Assembly: GCF_021290985.1 (NCBI RefSeq)
Contig: NZ_JAJOYU010000014.1
Coordinates: 50,575-114,574 of the forward strand
Direction of reading: 5' to 3'
DNA: 64,000 nt
Origin: Rheinheimera soli
Lineage (GTDB): Bacteria > Pseudomonadota > Gammaproteobacteria > Enterobacterales > Alteromonadaceae
A program made the translations under genes and the position numbers. The stretch's first letter is position 1. Each line of letters starts with the position of its first letter. Positions 1-8,685 of this stretch are shown here, piece after piece. A model generated the notes under the pieces. The model saw only the letters and a list, made by a program, of their open reading frames with translations. It did no database searches and was not told where the DNA came from.

Positions 1-22
1 CATGAATCAGGAGACCCGACAG
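1..22 (+). promoter_or_regulatory. Possible 3' end of a cobalamin riboswitch (B12 box-like), cut by the window edge
   Basis: The first bases contain TCAGGAGACCCGAC, which resembles the B12 box that closes the conserved core of cobalamin riboswitches. The rest of the aptamer would lie before the window. No plus-strand gene follows until 4231, only a hairpin and a convergent gene. The target is therefore unclear and the match may be chance. Confidence 0.28.
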
Positions 23-67
23 AGGGAGGTCTTTGGAGGTACCTGTGCTCTGTGGCGGCTTTCAAAA

Positions 68-99
68 CCCTGTTTCGTGGGAATGAGTACGAAACAGGG
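68..99. terminator. Hairpin downstream of the CBS-domain gene
   Basis: CCCTGTTTCGT (68-78) and ACGAAACAGGG (89-99) form a perfect 11-bp stem around a 10-nt loop. It lies between whatever is transcribed rightward from outside the window and the convergent CBS gene. It could stop either transcript, although the T-run is poor on both sides. Confidence 0.5.
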
Positions 100-154
100 A
101 AAACCAGGAGAAAACATTGTTGCCGGGCCGGGTTAGCAGCTCGGCAAAGGTCGA

Positions 155-715
155 TCAGGCATACATACGGTCAAAAATATTCAAAAAAGTCGGAGCTTTC
201 TCAATATGAACCGGAATATGCAGACGGCTGGCGATATCGCTGGCGGATATGACACCCCGAATATGGTGAGATTCGGTATCTATCACTAAACAATACTGCT
301 CACCATTGTGTTGCAGAGTGTTCAGCACATCACCTATGGAGCAGTGTTTAATTTGTTGATAAGCCAGGGCTTTGATTTCGTCGCGTGGGCGCATTAAATC
401 AGCCACTGTTAAGTCCGTGCGATTTACACCTTTGCCTAAACGTTGCAACACATTCTGGATAGACAACTGTTCGTAGCTGATTAAACCAATCAGTTCCTGA
501 TTGGCGTCTATCACCAGTTTCAACTTGCTATGTTCATGATTCATCATATCCTCTGCTTCGACTGCACAGGTGCCAGAATCAATCATCATTGGGCTGTTGG
601 TTTTAAAGTCAGACAGGAAATCCAGCGCTGCAGAATTTAAAGTTGCTTCGGCAAATTCAGCGGGCTGAACTAAATGATCTATCACGTCAACGTTGAATAA
701 ATTTAACTTTTTCAT
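155..715 (-). CDS. CBS-domain protein
   Basis: A 186-aa cytoplasmic protein with a tandem CBS (Bateman) module filling residues about 50-175. Each half has the hydrophobic strand pattern followed by a D-I-A/Y-E-Q type helix start (LVIDANQELIGLISYEQL, then LVIDTESHHIRGVISASDI). Such modules usually bind adenine nucleotides and report energy state, but no effector domain is fused here, so its partner is unknown. The first 50 residues match nothing I recognise. ATG start at 715. It is transcribed alone, with no close neighbour on the same strand. Confidence 0.8.
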   Translation of the reverse strand: MKKLNLFNVDVIDHLVQPAEFAEATLNSAALDFLSDFKTNSPMMIDSGTCAVEAEDMMNHEHSKLKLVIDANQELIGLISYEQLSIQNVLQRLGKGVNRTDLTVADLMRPRDEIKALAYQQIKHCSIGDVLNTLQHNGEQYCLVIDTESHHIRGVISASDIASRLHIPVHIEKAPTFLNIFDRMYA

Positions 716-825
716 AGAAACCTCTCATCAGTCCGCTCAGAGGCAGCGAACCGGATATCAATACAATCAATGGATGTCGTCAGATCTATGGCAATGAAGC
801 CTGAAACTCTGACTATTTCAATGAA

Positions 826-1143
826 TTAAGAGAGGTGCGAGGGTGGTGCACGCGCGGCATAACAGCTTTGCTGCGCTTTATTGAAGTGGGTGTCTGGTTG
901 TTGATAAAAACGATTCTGTGCTGCAGGAAATTCAAAGCTGTTCCAGCAGACTGCGCTTTTATCGTCATCAGTTGGGGTTTCTGTTAAGTCGACAGTGGAA
1001 TGAGTGGCAGAGGCCACCAGAGCAACGGTGAAGTTTTTATTCGCTTGTTGTAAATCTACCCAACTGCTGGACGCAGAATGGCCTGCTGAAGGAAACAGCA
1101 AACTCAGGTAAAACAACACTGCGATAAAACTTAAATACTTCAT
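826..1143 (-). CDS. Small exported protein of unknown function
   Basis: 105 aa beginning with a clear Sec signal peptide (about 22 residues, ending near SAGHSA). The mature part is about 80 residues with two cysteines (AVCWNSF and QSCYAAR), which could form a disulfide in the periplasm. It resembles no family I recognise. ATG start at 1143. It lies downstream of the cioAB operon but is separated from it by about 185 bp, so co-transcription is uncertain. Confidence 0.6.
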   Translation of the reverse strand: MKYLSFIAVLFYLSLLFPSAGHSASSSWVDLQQANKNFTVALVASATHSTVDLTETPTDDDKSAVCWNSFEFPAAQNRFYQQPDTHFNKAQQSCYAARAPPSHLS

Positions 1144-1328
1144 TTTTCGCGCCCGGTAAGAACCAATACAGCTTGGTCTTTTCCTGACTATAGCAGCGTT
1201 GTTTTTTAAAATGCAAATAAAAAAATGAAAAAAGTGATAAAGATTGTTTTGAAGATCGACACTTTCCTTGTGTCAGATCAATAAAAGTCTGCTGCTGATT
1301 AGATGAAAGCTGTTGATTTTTTAACGCT

Positions 1329-1445
1329 TTACAAAAATTTCATGCCCTGTTTTAACAGCCAGGCAATAACTAGCAAGGTTAAAAATCCAGTCAGGTACAA
1401 CACCACAAACCACTGGCCCTGGGAAAGTTTATTTAACCATTTCAT
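1329..1445 (-). CDS. Small single-span membrane protein after cioB (DUF2474/CydX-like)
   Basis: A 38-codon ORF that starts inside the stop codon of cioB (TGATG, 1-nt overlap), so it is translationally coupled to the oxidase. It has a short basic N-terminus (MKWLNKLSQ), one hydrophobic span (residues about 12-31) and a basic tail. Short bd oxidases need a tiny third subunit (CydX in E. coli; DUF2474 proteins follow cioB in other genera). The position and topology fit DUF2474 better than CydX, whose conserved N-terminal pattern is absent. Confidence 0.7.
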   Translation of the reverse strand: MKWLNKLSQGQWFVVLYLTGFLTLLVIAWLLKQGMKFL

Positions 1446-2488
1446 CAGTAGCCCTCCTGATAATCTTCAATTTTTCCGGCAAAAATCTTATAGCCCCATA
1501 AAGTGTAAGCACAAATAAGAGGTAAAAAGATAAAGATGCCGGGCAGCATAAACATCAGACTGCTGTCAGGTGCTGCGGCTTCCAGATAGGTCAGTTGGCG
1601 TGGCAGCAAGTAAGGGAATACACTGACCAGTAAACCGACAAAAGCCAGCAAAAACAAGCCTGAAGCCAGCCAGAACGGCCTTTCTTCATGACGTTCCTGC
1701 ACAGCAGTTTCCGCTTTATGGCTGCGATTTACCCGGCCTAAGTCGCGGAATAATAAACGGGCGGCAAGCACCGACAACAGAGGCAGTGGGATTAACCATA
1801 AAGCGTGCCAGCCGCCAAACCAGCGAGCCCGAATTTCCGGCTCGATCCAGACAGTCCAGAGGCTGACCAGCAGCATGGATAACATCACAATCAATACTAA
1901 ACGCTGGCCATAACGGGCAGCTTTGTGTTGCAGCTCGCCACGGCTTTTCATCACCAGATAACAACAGGCCAGCAGGGCATAACCCGCCATTACGGCTAAA
2001 CCACAAAATAAGCTGAAAGGGCTGAGCCAGCTGAAGCTGGACTGATCAATAAAATCTGTTGGTACACCTTGTACTAAAGTGCCCAGCATCAGGCCCTGAC
2101 AGAACGCAGCAAGGCTGGATCCAATGGCAAAAGCTGAGTTCCAATATTTTTTTGAAGTGTCTGATTTAAAACGGTATTCAAAAGCCACACCACGGAAAAT
2201 CAAGCCAATCAGCATCAGCACTATCGGCAGATAAAAAGTCGAGGCAATAGCGGCGTAAGCAGCAGGGAAGGCACCAAATAATATGACGCCCCCAAACACC
2301 AGCCAGGTTTCGTTGCCATCCCAGACGTGAGCGACAGAACGCATCAAATGGTCGTGTTCGGCATCGCTGTTAAACCAGGGATACAAAATGCCCATGCCTA
2401 AGTCAAAACCATCCAGCAGCACATACATCAGGATGGCAAAGCCAAGCAGCAACAGATAAAACAGGCTTACACTCAGTTCCAGCTCCAT
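1445..2488 (-). CDS. cioB: Cytochrome bd-type quinol oxidase subunit II (CioB/CydB)
   Basis: 347 aa with about eight or nine membrane spans. Subunit II pairs with CioA to form the quinol:O2 oxidoreductase in the inner membrane. The N-terminal motif YVLLDGFDLGMGILYPW and the downstream VWDGNETWLV are hallmarks of the CydB family. Its start codon overlaps the cioA stop by one base (TAATG), indicating tight coupling, and its own stop overlaps the small membrane ORF. The symbol cioB rather than cydB is chosen because subunit I has a short Q-loop. Confidence 0.93.
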   Translation of the reverse strand: MELELSVSLFYLLLLGFAILMYVLLDGFDLGMGILYPWFNSDAEHDHLMRSVAHVWDGNETWLVFGGVILFGAFPAAYAAIASTFYLPIVLMLIGLIFRGVAFEYRFKSDTSKKYWNSAFAIGSSLAAFCQGLMLGTLVQGVPTDFIDQSSFSWLSPFSLFCGLAVMAGYALLACCYLVMKSRGELQHKAARYGQRLVLIVMLSMLLVSLWTVWIEPEIRARWFGGWHALWLIPLPLLSVLAARLLFRDLGRVNRSHKAETAVQERHEERPFWLASGLFLLAFVGLLVSVFPYLLPRQLTYLEAAAPDSSLMFMLPGIFIFLPLICAYTLWGYKIFAGKIEDYQEGY

Positions 2489-3927
2489 TAGTTGGCTCCT
2501 TTTGGATCAGTGGCAGGGGAATTTGATGTTTCGGCATCAGTGGCTAAGGTTTTGGTAAAAGACAGCGCATAACCTGAAGCTTTTACGCCTATACGTTGTT
2601 GTTGCAGGTGATCAACAGGTGCCGGGCCTTTTTTGATCAGCTTACGCATAAAGTACAGATACACAGCAAACAGCAGGCTGTAGGTCAGCACAAACAAGGT
2701 CAGCGAAAACAGCACTCGCTCTGCGGGTAGGGGGCTGACCACTTCACTGGTACGAACCAAACCATAAATAATCCAGGGCTGACGACCAATTTCAACCACA
2801 TACCAGCCCGCTAACACCGCAATAATTCCTGTGGGTGCCATAAAGCTGACAGGCCAGAGGAACCAGTTGCTTTGATACAAAGTTCCACGCCAGCGCAGGT
2901 AAGCGCCCAGTAGCGCAACGCCTATCATCAGCATGCCAATGCCGACCATCACGCGGAAGCTAAAAAACACCATAGGCACATTAGGTCTGTCGGCTGCAGG
3001 CACTGATTTTAAGCCTTGCAACTCGCCGTCCCAACTGTGCGTCAGTATCAAGCTGGCCAATCCTGGCACTGCAACTTCATAGTGATTTTTTTCAGCTTTC
3101 ATATCAGGTAAAGCAAATAACAGCAGCGGCACATTGGCTTCTTTTTCTGCCCAAATTCCTTCCATGGCCGCCAGTTTCACCGGTTGGTGTTCTTTCACAT
3201 TTAAGCCATGTAAGTCACCCACCCAGGCTTGCAGCGGGGTCAACACCAAAGCTATCCATAAGGTCATAGACAAGCCTTTGCGGCCAAAGTCGATATGTTG
3301 ACCTTTGCGTAAATACCAGGCATGGGTGGCCATCACCACAAAAGTGGCTGTGATAAAAGCGGCTAATAACATATGGAAAAAGCGGTAGGGCATCGAAGGG
3401 TTAAAAATCACTTCCATCCAGCTGACCACTTCAAATTTACCATCAACAAACTGATGCCCTTGTGGGGTTTGCATCCAGGAATTGGCTGCAATAATCCAGA
3501 ATGCAGAGATCCAGGTTCCCACTGCTACTGTGACAGTGGCGAAAAAGTGCATTCTGGCGCTGACGCGTTGCCAGCCAAATAACATCACCCCTAAAAAGCC
3601 AGCTTCAAGGAAAAAGGCGGTCAGTACTTCATAGGCCATTAAAGGCCCAATCACTGCACCTGCCATTTCGGAGAATTTGGAGAAGTTAGTACCAAACTCA
3701 TAAGACAAGACAATGCCCGACACCACTCCCATACCAAAGGTAATGGCAAAAGGTTTGATCCAGAACTTAGCCAGTTGCAGATACTGCGGATTACCGGTTT
3801 TCAGCCATAAACCTTCCCAGATCGCAATCAGAGTGGCTAAACCTATGGTGATAGAAGGAAAAATAATATGGAAGCTTACCGTAAAAGCAAACTGGAGCCG
3901 GGATAGGATACTGACATCAAGTTCCAT
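2488..3927 (-). CDS. cioA: Cytochrome bd-type quinol oxidase subunit I, cyanide-insensitive type (CioA)
   Basis: 479 aa. The haem-ligand regions are visible: FHIIFPS near residue 19 (b595 histidine region), FHMLLAAF near 185 (b558 histidine) and the conserved GRQPW near 385. The quinol-binding loop carries the conserved [11 protein letters not shown] segment but is short, typical of the CioA/short-Q-loop subfamily found in oxidases described as cyanide-insensitive. The C-terminal 50 residues are polar and low in complexity. ATG start at 3927, eight bases after the stop of a 35-codon ORF. Confidence 0.93.
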   Translation of the reverse strand: MELDVSILSRLQFAFTVSFHIIFPSITIGLATLIAIWEGLWLKTGNPQYLQLAKFWIKPFAITFGMGVVSGIVLSYEFGTNFSKFSEMAGAVIGPLMAYEVLTAFFLEAGFLGVMLFGWQRVSARMHFFATVTVAVGTWISAFWIIAANSWMQTPQGHQFVDGKFEVVSWMEVIFNPSMPYRFFHMLLAAFITATFVVMATHAWYLRKGQHIDFGRKGLSMTLWIALVLTPLQAWVGDLHGLNVKEHQPVKLAAMEGIWAEKEANVPLLLFALPDMKAEKNHYEVAVPGLASLILTHSWDGELQGLKSVPAADRPNVPMVFFSFRVMVGIGMLMIGVALLGAYLRWRGTLYQSNWFLWPVSFMAPTGIIAVLAGWYVVEIGRQPWIIYGLVRTSEVVSPLPAERVLFSLTLFVLTYSLLFAVYLYFMRKLIKKGPAPVDHLQQQRIGVKASGYALSFTKTLATDAETSNSPATDPKGAN

Positions 3928-3934
3928 AACTACC

Positions 3935-4042
3935 TCAGTTTTTAGACGTTTTGATCCGGCTCAGCGCAGCAGGCGCTATGGCCACGGATAACAACAGCAA
4001 CATGGTCAGCAATTCGGCCGCAAAAATAGACAGGTCAGGCAT
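3935..4042 (-). CDS. Possible 35-aa single-span membrane protein leading the cio operon
   Basis: A short ORF (MPDLSIFAAELLTMLLLL then a polar/basic tail SRIKTSKN) ends 7 bp before cioA. It has one hydrophobic helix and a purine-rich stretch (AAAGAGAA) before the ATG. Position and topology suggest a membrane micropeptide co-transcribed with cioA. No family is recognised, and it could be a leader peptide or a chance ORF. Confidence 0.42.
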   Translation of the reverse strand: MPDLSIFAAELLTMLLLLSVAIAPAALSRIKTSKN

Positions 4043-4230
4043 AGTGTTCTCTTTGTTGACAAGTTATGCAGCATTCAGGCTGCTTAGCTTTATAGTGCCA
4101 GAATCAGGCCATAATTTATTGTTTTTGTAACATGATGATTTTAAATGAATAAAATTTAATGTTTGCAGGAGTTGTTAACTTGATTTACGCTTTTAAATAG
4201 AAGTGGTGACAACTAAGTTGACGGTGAGCT

Positions 4231-6126
4231 GTGGATTTGATTTTAGCTTTTGAGCTGATGATGTTAGTCACCAGTGCTTGTGCTGCCTTGATGTCGGGTT
4301 GGTTATGGTGGCATTCACGTTATCAGCGCACGCTGGCAGGCCTGGCTGGCTTTGGTGCCATGATGGCACTCTGGTGTCTGGGTCATATTTTTGTATTACA
4401 TAATGAGCCGCAGCTTGGCCGCTATTTATTATTGGCCAATCCCTTGATGCCGACCTTTTTTCTGCATTTTGCGTTGCGTTTTGTTGAGCAGGATCAGGTA
4501 AAAGCCCCTTGGCTGGGCTGGGCTCGTCGCCATATTGGCTGGTTATATTTTCTGACATCTCTAGTGGTGTTGCTGAGCTGGAGCCTTGATGCTGGTGATG
4601 TGCTACACAGTGTTGCTTTGGGCCAGGTTTTTGTTTTTCACTCCTACGGTTTTTTAAATCTGCTTTACACAGTGGTTCTGGGTGTATTAGCTCATGCCGT
4701 ATTGTGGTACGGCTGGCGTTATCATCAGGGCAATAAAAAACGTTCAATAGTGGCGATGTTTTTAGCTGGTGGCTGGGGTTTATTGCTGGCGACTCCGGTA
4801 GTGTTCCCTTCCTTTGGGCTGGACTGGTTTCCTTATCCTATGTTGTTGCTGCCCAGCTATCCTGTGTTGCTGGTCTATGGCGTCGTACGTTATCAGATGC
4901 TGGCGGTGAATGCGCTGGCCAACAGAGCCTTACTCTGGCTGGTGATGTCGTTGTTATTGCTGTTATTGATGGCGCTGGTCAGCTCTATCTTTGGTCAGTT
5001 GGGCATGCAGGCGCTGGCGAATGTACCAGGCTGGCAATTATGGTTGTATTCCAGTCTGGTATTGTTGCTAACCGCAGCCTGTTACCGGCCTGTGGCTAAA
5101 CTGGCTGAGCGCTTGATTTACCCTGGAGCCACTTTGGATCCGGCGCTGATCAACTTCTGGCGGCAGCAACTGGGTCAGTGTCAGAACTGGGTTCAGTTGT
5201 GTGAAAAATCCTCTGAACTCTTATCCGCAGCGCTAAAACAAAAAGTGCAGGTGGAATTACCCACATCGACCGCAGGACGCCTTACGGATGGAGTTGCGGA
5301 TAAAAGCCAGCTACAAATTCGCTGTTACAATCAGCAAGGCCAGTGGCAAGTGCAGTTATTGGGCTGGGACGATATGACGCCTGGCATACGTTTAATGGCC
5401 GAAGTTTTTGGCTCTTTGCTTGGTAGCAGCTGTGAGTTACTGGCGCAATCGTTGCAATTGGCTGAAGCTGAAAAACAGCAGTTGTCGCAACAACATCTGG
5501 TTGAAATGGGCGCTTTGGCCGCTTCTATGGCGCATGAATTGCGTAACCCGCTGAATATTATTTCGATGGCCTCTGCTGGCGTGGATGCTGAGTTACGTGC
5601 TCATATTCAGCAGCAACTGAAAAGAGCCGACCGGCTGATTTCCGATATGTTGGTGTACTCAGGCCGGTTGCAGCTGCAATACAGTCAGATGGAACTGGAA
5701 CCTCTGTTGCAAAGTTTGTTGCAACAATTCGACTGGCAGCAGGTACAGCTTGAACTGAAGGTCCCGGCTGGCCTGATACTGCAGGCCGATCAGCACAGAG
5801 TGCAGCAGGTGTTCTTAAACTTGTTTGATAACGCCAATGCTTTCTTACGTAACCAGGCCAATGCATCTTTGCTGATTGAAGTGACTGATCTGCACCAGCA
5901 AATCCGGCTTAGAGTGCATAACAATGGACCGGCCCTGGATGCCAGTTTAACCACTGAACTGTTATTTCGGCCTTTTATCAGCAAGCGTAGCGGTGGCAGT
6001 GGTTTAGGTTTGGCCATAGTGAAACGTATTATGGATGCCCATCAGGGCCAGATTAGTTTCCGTACTGATTTGGGGTGGCCTGTCAGTTTTGAACTTTTGT
6101 TTCCGAAGGATATTCCTCATGTTTAG
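4231..6126 (+). CDS. Membrane sensor histidine kinase (PrsK/NtrB-like)
   Basis: 631 aa. The N-terminal half has about nine hydrophobic helices (residues 7-290), resembling the 7TM-type sensor region of PrsK-like kinases. A soluble linker follows, then the dimerisation/phosphoacceptor domain with H435 in MAHELRNPLN. The ATPase domain shows the N box (NLFDNANAF) and the G box (SGGSGLGLAIVKRI). The start is GTG at 4231. The stop lies inside the first codons of the sigma-54 regulator downstream, so the two form a two-component pair. No exopolysaccharide or PEP-CTERM genes are nearby to say what it controls. Confidence 0.88.
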   Translation: MDLILAFELMMLVTSACAALMSGWLWWHSRYQRTLAGLAGFGAMMALWCLGHIFVLHNEPQLGRYLLLANPLMPTFFLHFALRFVEQDQVKAPWLGWARRHIGWLYFLTSLVVLLSWSLDAGDVLHSVALGQVFVFHSYGFLNLLYTVVLGVLAHAVLWYGWRYHQGNKKRSIVAMFLAGGWGLLLATPVVFPSFGLDWFPYPMLLLPSYPVLLVYGVVRYQMLAVNALANRALLWLVMSLLLLLLMALVSSIFGQLGMQALANVPGWQLWLYSSLVLLLTAACYRPVAKLAERLIYPGATLDPALINFWRQQLGQCQNWVQLCEKSSELLSAALKQKVQVELPTSTAGRLTDGVADKSQLQIRCYNQQGQWQVQLLGWDDMTPGIRLMAEVFGSLLGSSCELLAQSLQLAEAEKQQLSQQHLVEMGALAASMAHELRNPLNIISMASAGVDAELRAHIQQQLKRADRLISDMLVYSGRLQLQYSQMELEPLLQSLLQQFDWQQVQLELKVPAGLILQADQHRVQQVFLNLFDNANAFLRNQANASLLIEVTDLHQQIRLRVHNNGPALDASLTTELLFRPFISKRSGGSGLGLAIVKRIMDAHQGQISFRTDLGWPVSFELLFPKDIPHV

Positions 6127-7522
6127 CGCAACAACGCCAAACCCGGCGCGCATTTTAATAGTGGATGATGAGCCGGCCTTTCGTTTATTAGCCGAACGTT
6201 TTTTACAGCAACAAGGTTATCAGGTGGCAGGAGCCGCTAATCTGGAAGAAACCCGCAGTAAACTTCAGCAGTTTGATGCCGACTTAATTTTATTGGACTT
6301 GGCGTTACCACCTGCGTTTGACCCCGCCCATACGCTGGCTGCTGTGCCTGAGTTCTCCAGCAGACCAGTTATTATTTTAACCGGGCATGCCGAGCGGGAA
6401 CTGGCGTTGCAGGCTATAGCTCAGGGCGCATGGGACTTTATTGCCAAACCCATAGATCCGGAATTATTGGCTGTAGTGGTGAAACGCGCTATCACTAAAC
6501 ATCAGCTGGAAAAAGAGCTGAGTCAGTTAAAACAAGGTTTACAGCAACATAGTTTTTTGCCGAAGTTGGCTGGCCATTCGCGGCATATGGAAACAGTTCG
6601 CACCTTAGTACAGCGTATAGCGCCCACTGAAGTGCGGGTGCTGGTGACAGGGCCATCCGGTACAGGTAAAGAAGTGATTTCACGGGCTTTGCATGAGCTA
6701 AGCCCACGCTCTGGCAAAGCTTTTGTCTCAGTACACTGTGGCGCTATTCCGGCTGAACTACTGGAAAGTGAGCTGTTTGGTTATGTCAAAGGGGCTTTTA
6801 CCGGAGCAGATAAAGACCGGCAGGGTTTATTAAAACTGGCAGATGGCGGCACTTTGTTTCTGGATGAAATCGGTGAAATGCCGCTGGCGATGCAGGTGAA
6901 ATTACTGCGGGTACTGCAAGAGGGCACTTTTTATCCTGTCGGCGGGCGTGAGCAGCAAAAAATTGATATTCGCTTAGTGTCGGCCACCAACGCCAATCTG
7001 CCGGATTTAGTCAAACAAGGTAAGTTCCGAGAAGATCTGTATTACCGCATTAAAGGGGTCACTATAGAAACAGTGGCCTTAGATGAGAGGCGGGAAGATA
7101 TTCCTTTGCTGATCCAGTTTTTTCTGGAGCAACTTAGCCAGCAGTATGGCCAGAAGTTGCAATTGGAATCGGCGGCTATCAGCTGGTTTTTACAAAAACA
7201 CTGGCCGGGTAATGTGCGGGAATTAAAGAATACGCTGGAAAGTGTCGCTGCTATAGCCCAACAAGGGGTGATCCGGGTTGCAGATATTCAACTGCTGCAT
7301 CTGGAGCATCAAAGCACGCCAACAGACAGCGAACTCTTGCCAGGATCGGATTTAAGTAGTCTGGATGAACAGGTCAAAGCATTGGAGATCCGTTTAATTC
7401 AGCAGGCCATGGCCCAACATAAAGGCAATAAGAGTCAGGCGTCACGTGTTTTAGGTATTTCCCGTCAGGGCTTACTAAAAAAAATTGAGCGTTACGGCCT
7501 GACAGATTTGGGTGATGACTAA
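6119..7522 (+). CDS. Sigma-54-dependent response regulator (NtrC/PrsR-like)
   Basis: 467 aa from ATG 6119, overlapping the kinase stop by 8 bases. An upstream in-frame start exists but would read deep into the kinase gene. The receiver domain (1-125) has the acidic pair D16/D17 and phosphoacceptor D60 (ILLDLALP). The AAA+ domain has Walker A GPSGTGKE, the sigma-54 contact loop GAFTGA and Walker [12 protein letters not shown] Fis-type helix-turn-helix ends the protein ([20 protein letters not shown]). All catalytic motifs are intact. It should activate sigma-54 promoters in response to the adjacent kinase. Confidence 0.92.
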   Translation: MFSATTPNPARILIVDDEPAFRLLAERFLQQQGYQVAGAANLEETRSKLQQFDADLILLDLALPPAFDPAHTLAAVPEFSSRPVIILTGHAERELALQAIAQGAWDFIAKPIDPELLAVVVKRAITKHQLEKELSQLKQGLQQHSFLPKLAGHSRHMETVRTLVQRIAPTEVRVLVTGPSGTGKEVISRALHELSPRSGKAFVSVHCGAIPAELLESELFGYVKGAFTGADKDRQGLLKLADGGTLFLDEIGEMPLAMQVKLLRVLQEGTFYPVGGREQQKIDIRLVSATNANLPDLVKQGKFREDLYYRIKGVTIETVALDERREDIPLLIQFFLEQLSQQYGQKLQLESAAISWFLQKHWPGNVRELKNTLESVAAIAQQGVIRVADIQLLHLEHQSTPTDSELLPGSDLSSLDEQVKALEIRLIQQAMAQHKGNKSQASRVLGISRQGLLKKIERYGLTDLGDD

Positions 7523-7568
7523 CCCATCCTGTCTATACTGACTTAGTTAGTCAAAAGGAGTACCAGCT

Positions 7569-7958
7569 ATGACCGATTTTATTGCCCATGGTAAATTCAG
7601 CGTCACACCTCAAGGCGAAGTTTTATTGTGTGAAATTCAGGGCGCCTGGAACAAAGAGGGTTCAGAGCAACTTATTGAGGATCTGAAAGCCCAGGTACAA
7701 GGATTTTCCGGTAAAAAATGGGCCAGGGTTATGGATATGCAAGGTTGGGAGCTGGCAACACCTGATGCGATCAGTGAGATGACAGCCTTCAGCGCCTGGG
7801 AAGATCAACACGGCTGCGTGCTGCGCTGTTTTATCGGTTTAAATACAGTTCAGCAACAGTTGCTGGAAATGAAATACCAGCACTCACATAAACCCCAACA
7901 TTTTAGCCACACAGATACAGCGTTAAGCTACGCCAAACAATTTTTGCAGCGGCTTTAA
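7569..7958 (+). CDS. STAS/SpoIIAA-like small protein
   Basis: 129 aa with an alternating strand/helix pattern resembling the STAS-like (SpoIIAA-like) fold: an early strand (LLCEIQGAWN), a helix (SEQLIEDLKAQVQ) and a central strand with a conserved-looking RVMDMQGWELATPDAI. No catalytic motif is visible. It starts at ATG 7569 after a good AAAGGAG ribosome site, 46 bp after the regulator gene, so it may be read through from it. Function unknown; protein-protein signalling is an inference from the fold. Confidence 0.6.
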   Translation: MTDFIAHGKFSVTPQGEVLLCEIQGAWNKEGSEQLIEDLKAQVQGFSGKKWARVMDMQGWELATPDAISEMTAFSAWEDQHGCVLRCFIGLNTVQQQLLEMKYQHSHKPQHFSHTDTALSYAKQFLQRL

Positions 7959-7970
7959 TCAACTGGTTAA

Positions 7971-8558
7971 TCAGCCTGCCATGTCGGCATACCAGGCTTT
8001 GGTCAGTACTTTTTCCAGAGCTGCAGCGGCAGCTTCTTTAATTGGCATATTCTGTTTACTGAGTTCGTAGTCCAACTGAGCAATTTGGGCTTTATGATTC
8101 ATCATCATAGGCGGAATTACACTGGTCAGGCTTTGTTCTGCTGCAATAACGGCAGCAGGTTCATCGGCACGTATCACTTTGCAAATCGACAGTAAGACTT
8201 CACCTTCACGGCCACGGTAACCTGCTGCACCAAACATGCGGCACACTGCAGGGCGATAGGGGTAAACACCACACTGACCACTTTTACGATCTTCTGAAGA
8301 GGCCTGATAAAAGAAACAGCTATCCAGCTCATGGTGTTGTAGGGCTTCGAGTGTACTTTCAGCTGTGCCTTGTTCGTACAAATGAAGCGCCAAAGGCAAC
8401 ATTTCAAGTACTGAGGCTTCAATGCCCGGATGCAGACAACATTCACCACAGCCACTACGGCAAAACAGCTTGCGATCGTTCTGGTAACTACTATAAGTAT
8501 GAGCAATTTCGTCGTTGAGGATCATTAACGTCGAGGCTGTGTCGCGCAGCTGCTGCAT
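7971..8558 (-). CDS. YkgJ-type cysteine-cluster protein
   Basis: 195 aa from the ATG at 8558, chosen because GGAGAA lies just upstream; an in-frame start 25 codons earlier lacks one. The hallmark is the cysteine set CRSGCGECC (residues about 33-41) plus CGVYPYRPAVC, the pattern of the YkgJ/UPF0153 family, which is thought to bind zinc or an Fe-S cluster. The biochemical role of the family is not settled. It is convergent with the STAS-like gene. Confidence 0.82.
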   Translation of the reverse strand: MQQLRDTASTLMILNDEIAHTYSSYQNDRKLFCRSGCGECCLHPGIEASVLEMLPLALHLYEQGTAESTLEALQHHELDSCFFYQASSEDRKSGQCGVYPYRPAVCRMFGAAGYRGREGEVLLSICKVIRADEPAAVIAAEQSLTSVIPPMMMNHKAQIAQLDYELSKQNMPIKEAAAAALEKVLTKAWYADMAG

Positions 8559-8685
8559 AGGTTCTCCGAACAAACAGCAAAACCCCATCTGGGGCGGGGC
8601 GCTATTGTAATGACAGCGATTGAGACTCAGCAATAGGGCGCAAAAAATATACTTTGGCTGCTGAAAATGGGGGTAGTTGCCGGTT

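Noticed and set aside
52..252. Open frame of 66 codons at the window start
   Set aside because: Basic, low-complexity product, overlapping the end of the CBS gene and a hairpin.
4268..4747. Antisense frame of 159 codons in the histidine kinase gene
   Set aside because: It lies inside a well-supported gene on the other strand and its composition is that of a shadow frame.
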